DNA of 7,668 bases from JBBSEZ01 sp038239195 (lineage in GTDB: Bacteria > Planctomycetota > Planctomycetia > Gemmatales > Gemmataceae), in the NCBI GenBank assembly GCA_038239195.1, contig JBBSEZ010000473.1, positions 1 through 7,668 of the forward strand, given 5' to 3'. The position numbers were made by a program, and so were the translations under genes. The notes beneath the pieces are model-generated. The model was not told the origin of the DNA. It did no database searches and saw only the letters and a list, made by a program, of their open reading frames with translations. Positions 5,802-7,668 of the stretch are shown piece by piece (within the stretch, counting starts at the first letter, position 1; each line of letters begins with the position of its first letter).

Positions 5802-7541
5802 ATGCCGTACATCGGGATCGACTTCGGCACCAGCAACTCGGTCGTGGCCAACTTCCAGTACGGCCAGGCGGAGGTGGTGCCCAACCACGAGGGCCAGAAG
5901 TGGACGCCCTCGATCGTTACGCTGCGCCGCGACGGCACCCTGGCCTTCGGGCACGAGGCCAAGGAAAACTTCGACGAGCAACGCTCGATCCGCTCGATCA
6001 AGCGCATCCTCGGCACCCCCGAGCGCGTGCCGCTCGTCGGGCAGAACCTGCGCACCGAGCAGATCGCCGTTATGCTCTTCAGCCTCCTCAAAAAGGACGC
6101 CGAGCAGTACCTCAACGAGTCGTTCCTCAAGGCGGTGGTGACCATCCCCGCCAACAGCAAGGGGCTGGCGCGGCACGCCACCAAGCTCTGCGCTGGCGCC
6201 GCCGGGTTGCAGGTGCTCACGCTCATCAACGAGCCGACGGCGGCGGCCATCTGCTACGGCCTGAACGCCCAGGACGACCAGACGGTGCTCGTCTACGACT
6301 TCGGCGGCGGCACGCTCGACGTCACTGTCCTGCGAATTCATCACGGCATCTTCGAGGAGGTGTCGAGCAAGGGCATCGGCAAGTTGGGCGGGGACGACAT
6401 CGACACCGCGGTGGGCAAGGTGCTCGGCGAGCGCTTCCAGGAGAAGACGGGCTACGACATCCTCAACTCGCCCTACAGGCAGCAGTTCATGCTGGCCGTC
6501 GAGAAGGCCAAGATGGACCTCTCGGGGGAGCAGACCGCCTTCGCCCGCAAGGCCGAACTGGTGCCGGAGCGCCACTTGAGCCTGGAGGAGGAGATCGACC
6601 GCAGTCAGTTCGAGCGCATCATCATGCCGCTGGTGGTGAAGTCGGGCACGGCCATCGACGAGGCGCTCAAGCTGCGCGGCCTGCGCCCCAAGGACATCGA
6701 CCGTGTGCTCTTGGTGGGGGGGACGAGCAAGATCCCGCTGGTGAAGCGCTACGTCTCGGAGAAGCTGGCGGGCAAGGAGCCGGAGCCGTTCGAGAAGGTC
6801 GATCCGATGACGTGCGTGGCGCAGGGGGCGGCCATCGTGGCGGCGATCCTGCAAGGAGCGCCGGGGCTGGACAACTACGCCTACAGCGTCAAGCTGGAGC
6901 ATTCGCTGTGCGCCAACCCGGTCGACCAGCGCACCAACCGCGTCTTCCTCGACCCGATCATCAAGCGCGGCGCCGACATCCCCTGCTCGTTCACGAAGAC
7001 CTATTACCCGGTGGCCGACCCGGCCGACCGGGTGCTCATCAGCATCTTCGAGGGCGACGTCTACGACACGCCGGACAGCCCGGAAAACGTGAAGCTGGCC
7101 GAGATCCCCTGGGAGTTCAAGCCGCCCCGTTCGCAGCGCGACGGCGGGCTGGACGTGAGCTTCGAGTACGGCGACGACGGCATCCTGACGGTGGTGATCC
7201 ACGACGTCCACGCCGGTCAGAAGAAGCGCTTCTCCATCCAGCAGTCGGGCGACAACGAGCTGACCGCCTCCCAGCTCATCAAGATGAAGGAGATCAACAA
7301 GGGGCTCATCAACCAGACGATGGAGCTGGAGGGCACGCAGGAGTACAAGGACGCGATCGAGGTGCTGAAGAAGACCGAGCAGGACGTCGTGCCGCGCATC
7401 GAGAACGCCGAGGACCGCCGCGACCTCGAAGAGTTGTGCCGGCAGGTGCGCCAGGCGATGGGCAGCGGCGATCGCAAGAAGATGGAGGAGGCAAGCGCCC
7501 TCCTCAACGACAAGCTGCTCAACTACGCGTATTTGCTGTAA
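5802..7541 (+). CDS. Divergent Hsp70/DnaK-family chaperone (579 aa)
   Basis: ATP-driven, cytoplasmic protein-folding machine. The ATPase domain (1 to ~355) is complete: phosphate-1 loop IGIDFGTSNSVVA (4-16), catalytic Lys67 (SIKRILG, like DnaK Lys70), Pro116, Arg124, INEPTAA (142-148), phosphate-2 DFGGGTLDVTV (166-176), GGDDID (196-201) and the adenosine motif VLLVGGTSKIP (302-312). Between residues ~70 and 92 it is about 27 residues shorter than E. coli DnaK. At 140 it has Thr where DnaK has Arg167 (GLQVLT-LINEPT against GLEVKR-IINEPT). The expected linker VLLLDVTPLSLGIE is replaced by LDNYAYSVKLEHSLC (356-370). A substrate-binding beta domain follows (~370-482; DPIIKRGADIP, ISIFEGD, GILTVVIHD), then a short helical lid (~485-579) ending NYAYLL, without an acidic tail or EEVD. 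DnaK is usually ~640 aa. It sits 101 nt after grpE. It is most likely a specialised Hsp70, not the housekeeping copy; HscC is less likely because E. coli HscC, as I recall it, keeps a normal linker. Confidence 0.95.
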   Translation: MPYIGIDFGTSNSVVANFQYGQAEVVPNHEGQKWTPSIVTLRRDGTLAFGHEAKENFDEQRSIRSIKRILGTPERVPLVGQNLRTEQIAVMLFSLLKKDAEQYLNESFLKAVVTIPANSKGLARHATKLCAGAAGLQVLTLINEPTAAAICYGLNAQDDQTVLVYDFGGGTLDVTVLRIHHGIFEEVSSKGIGKLGGDDIDTAVGKVLGERFQEKTGYDILNSPYRQQFMLAVEKAKMDLSGEQTAFARKAELVPERHLSLEEEIDRSQFERIIMPLVVKSGTAIDEALKLRGLRPKDIDRVLLVGGTSKIPLVKRYVSEKLAGKEPEPFEKVDPMTCVAQGAAIVAAILQGAPGLDNYAYSVKLEHSLCANPVDQRTNRVFLDPIIKRGADIPCSFTKTYYPVADPADRVLISIFEGDVYDTPDSPENVKLAEIPWEFKPPRSQRDGGLDVSFEYGDDGILTVVIHDVHAGQKKRFSIQQSGDNELTASQLIKMKEINKGLINQTMELEGTQEYKDAIEVLKKTEQDVVPRIENAEDRRDLEELCRQVRQAMGSGDRKKMEEASALLNDKLLNYAYLL

Positions 7542-7542
7542 G

Positions 7543-7617
7543 GGGCCCCGCGGTTAGCGACGCTTCGAAGAAGCGTTGCCGCCCCCACGCTTCTGCGAAG
7601 CGTCGCTAACCGGGCCC
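7543..7617. repeat. Large inverted-repeat element after the Hsp70 gene
   Basis: Arms 7551-7576 and 7587-7612 are reverse complements at 25 of 26 positions, separated by a 10-nt C-rich spacer. With a small bulge the pairing extends outward into GGGCCC blocks at 7543-7548 and 7612-7617. Each arm can also fold alone: ACGCTT (7560-7565) with AAGCGT (7571-7576), and ACGCTT (7587-7592) with AAGCGT (7598-7603). The element starts right after the Hsp70 stop and ends before the next ribosome site. It could terminate or protect the transcript, but no T-run follows, so a simple intrinsic terminator is doubtful. Its partner copy is at the left edge of the window. Confidence 0.9.
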
Positions 7618-7620
7618 ACT

Positions 7621-7626
7621 AAGGAG
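7621..7626 (+). promoter_or_regulatory. Ribosome binding site of the last gene
   Basis: AAGGAG lies 8 nt before ATG 7635, a near-ideal Shine-Dalgarno site, supporting the start of the truncated gene. Confidence 0.75.
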
Positions 7627-7634
7627 CCCGCACC

Positions 7635-7668
7635 ATGTTGACGTGCCCGATGTGCAAGAAGAACCTCC
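7635..7668 (+). CDS. Start of a CxxC zinc-ribbon-type protein (partial)
   Basis: Only 11 codons are present before the window ends: MLTCPMCKKNL. The C-P-x-C-K pattern is the first half of a zinc ribbon or rubredoxin-like knuckle. A second CxxC pair, not visible here, would be needed to bind zinc. It lies on the same strand 93 nt after the Hsp70 gene, but the inverted-repeat element sits between them, so it may be a separate transcription unit. The rest of the protein, and hence its function, cannot be told. Confidence 0.7.
   Translation, partial: MLTCPMCKKNL

Noticed and set aside
5787..7211. 474-aa open frame on the minus strand opposite the Hsp70 gene
   Set aside because: The Hsp70 reading is unmistakable; this is its antisense shadow.
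7551..7612. Possible CIRCE heat-shock operator (TTAGC...GCTAA ends of the inverted repeat)
   Set aside because: Only the outer five bases agree with TTAGCACTC-N9-GAGTGCTAA. The inner bases differ and the spacing between half-sites is far too long. The copy here also lies after, not before, the chaperone genes.
7543..7617. A classical intrinsic terminator after Hsp70
   Set aside because: The stem is strong but no T-run follows (the next bases are ACTAAGGAG), so I call it an inverted-repeat element instead.

Overview
The window is GC-rich DNA (roughly two-thirds G+C by eye) with five complete genes and the first 11 codons of a sixth, all on the + strand and closely spaced (gaps of 40, 67, -4, 101 and 93 nt). 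No gene-free stretch is longer than about 100 nt. High GC, GTG starts, long TPR proteins and dispersed-looking hairpin and heptamer repeats suggest a large-genome environmental bacterium. A planctomycete-like host is my best guess, but nothing here proves the phylum.

Layout: (1) 1-46, a truncated copy of a palindromic repeat element. (2) 87-2813, a 908-aa TPR protein with one N-terminal membrane anchor. (3) 2854-4488, a 544-aa soluble TPR protein. (4) 4556-5107, a 183-aa protein whose first ~80 residues are a J-domain-like fold lacking HPD. (5) 5104-5700, a divergent GrpE, overlapping the previous gene by ATGA. (6) 5698-5801, two 7-bp tandem-repeat arrays between grpE and the Hsp70 gene. (7) 5802-7541, a 579-aa Hsp70 with an intact ATPase site but a non-canonical interdomain linker. 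(8) 7543-7617, a complete copy of the palindromic element. (9) 7635 to the end, the start of a CxxC zinc-ribbon-type protein.

Main interpretation: this is a dedicated second Hsp70 machine (J-like protein, GrpE and Hsp70 in one cluster) together with two large TPR proteins, one of them membrane-anchored. It is not the housekeeping dnaK operon. The J-like protein lacks the HPD tripeptide. The Hsp70 has Thr where E. coli DnaK has Arg167, the residue genetically linked to the HPD Asp, and it also lacks the VLLLD-type linker. Both sides of the canonical J-Hsp70 contact therefore appear to be lost together, while the GrpE and the ATPase residues are kept. I infer a rewired Hsp70 cycle, possibly recruited to the membrane by the anchored TPR protein. 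The client and purpose cannot be read from the sequence.
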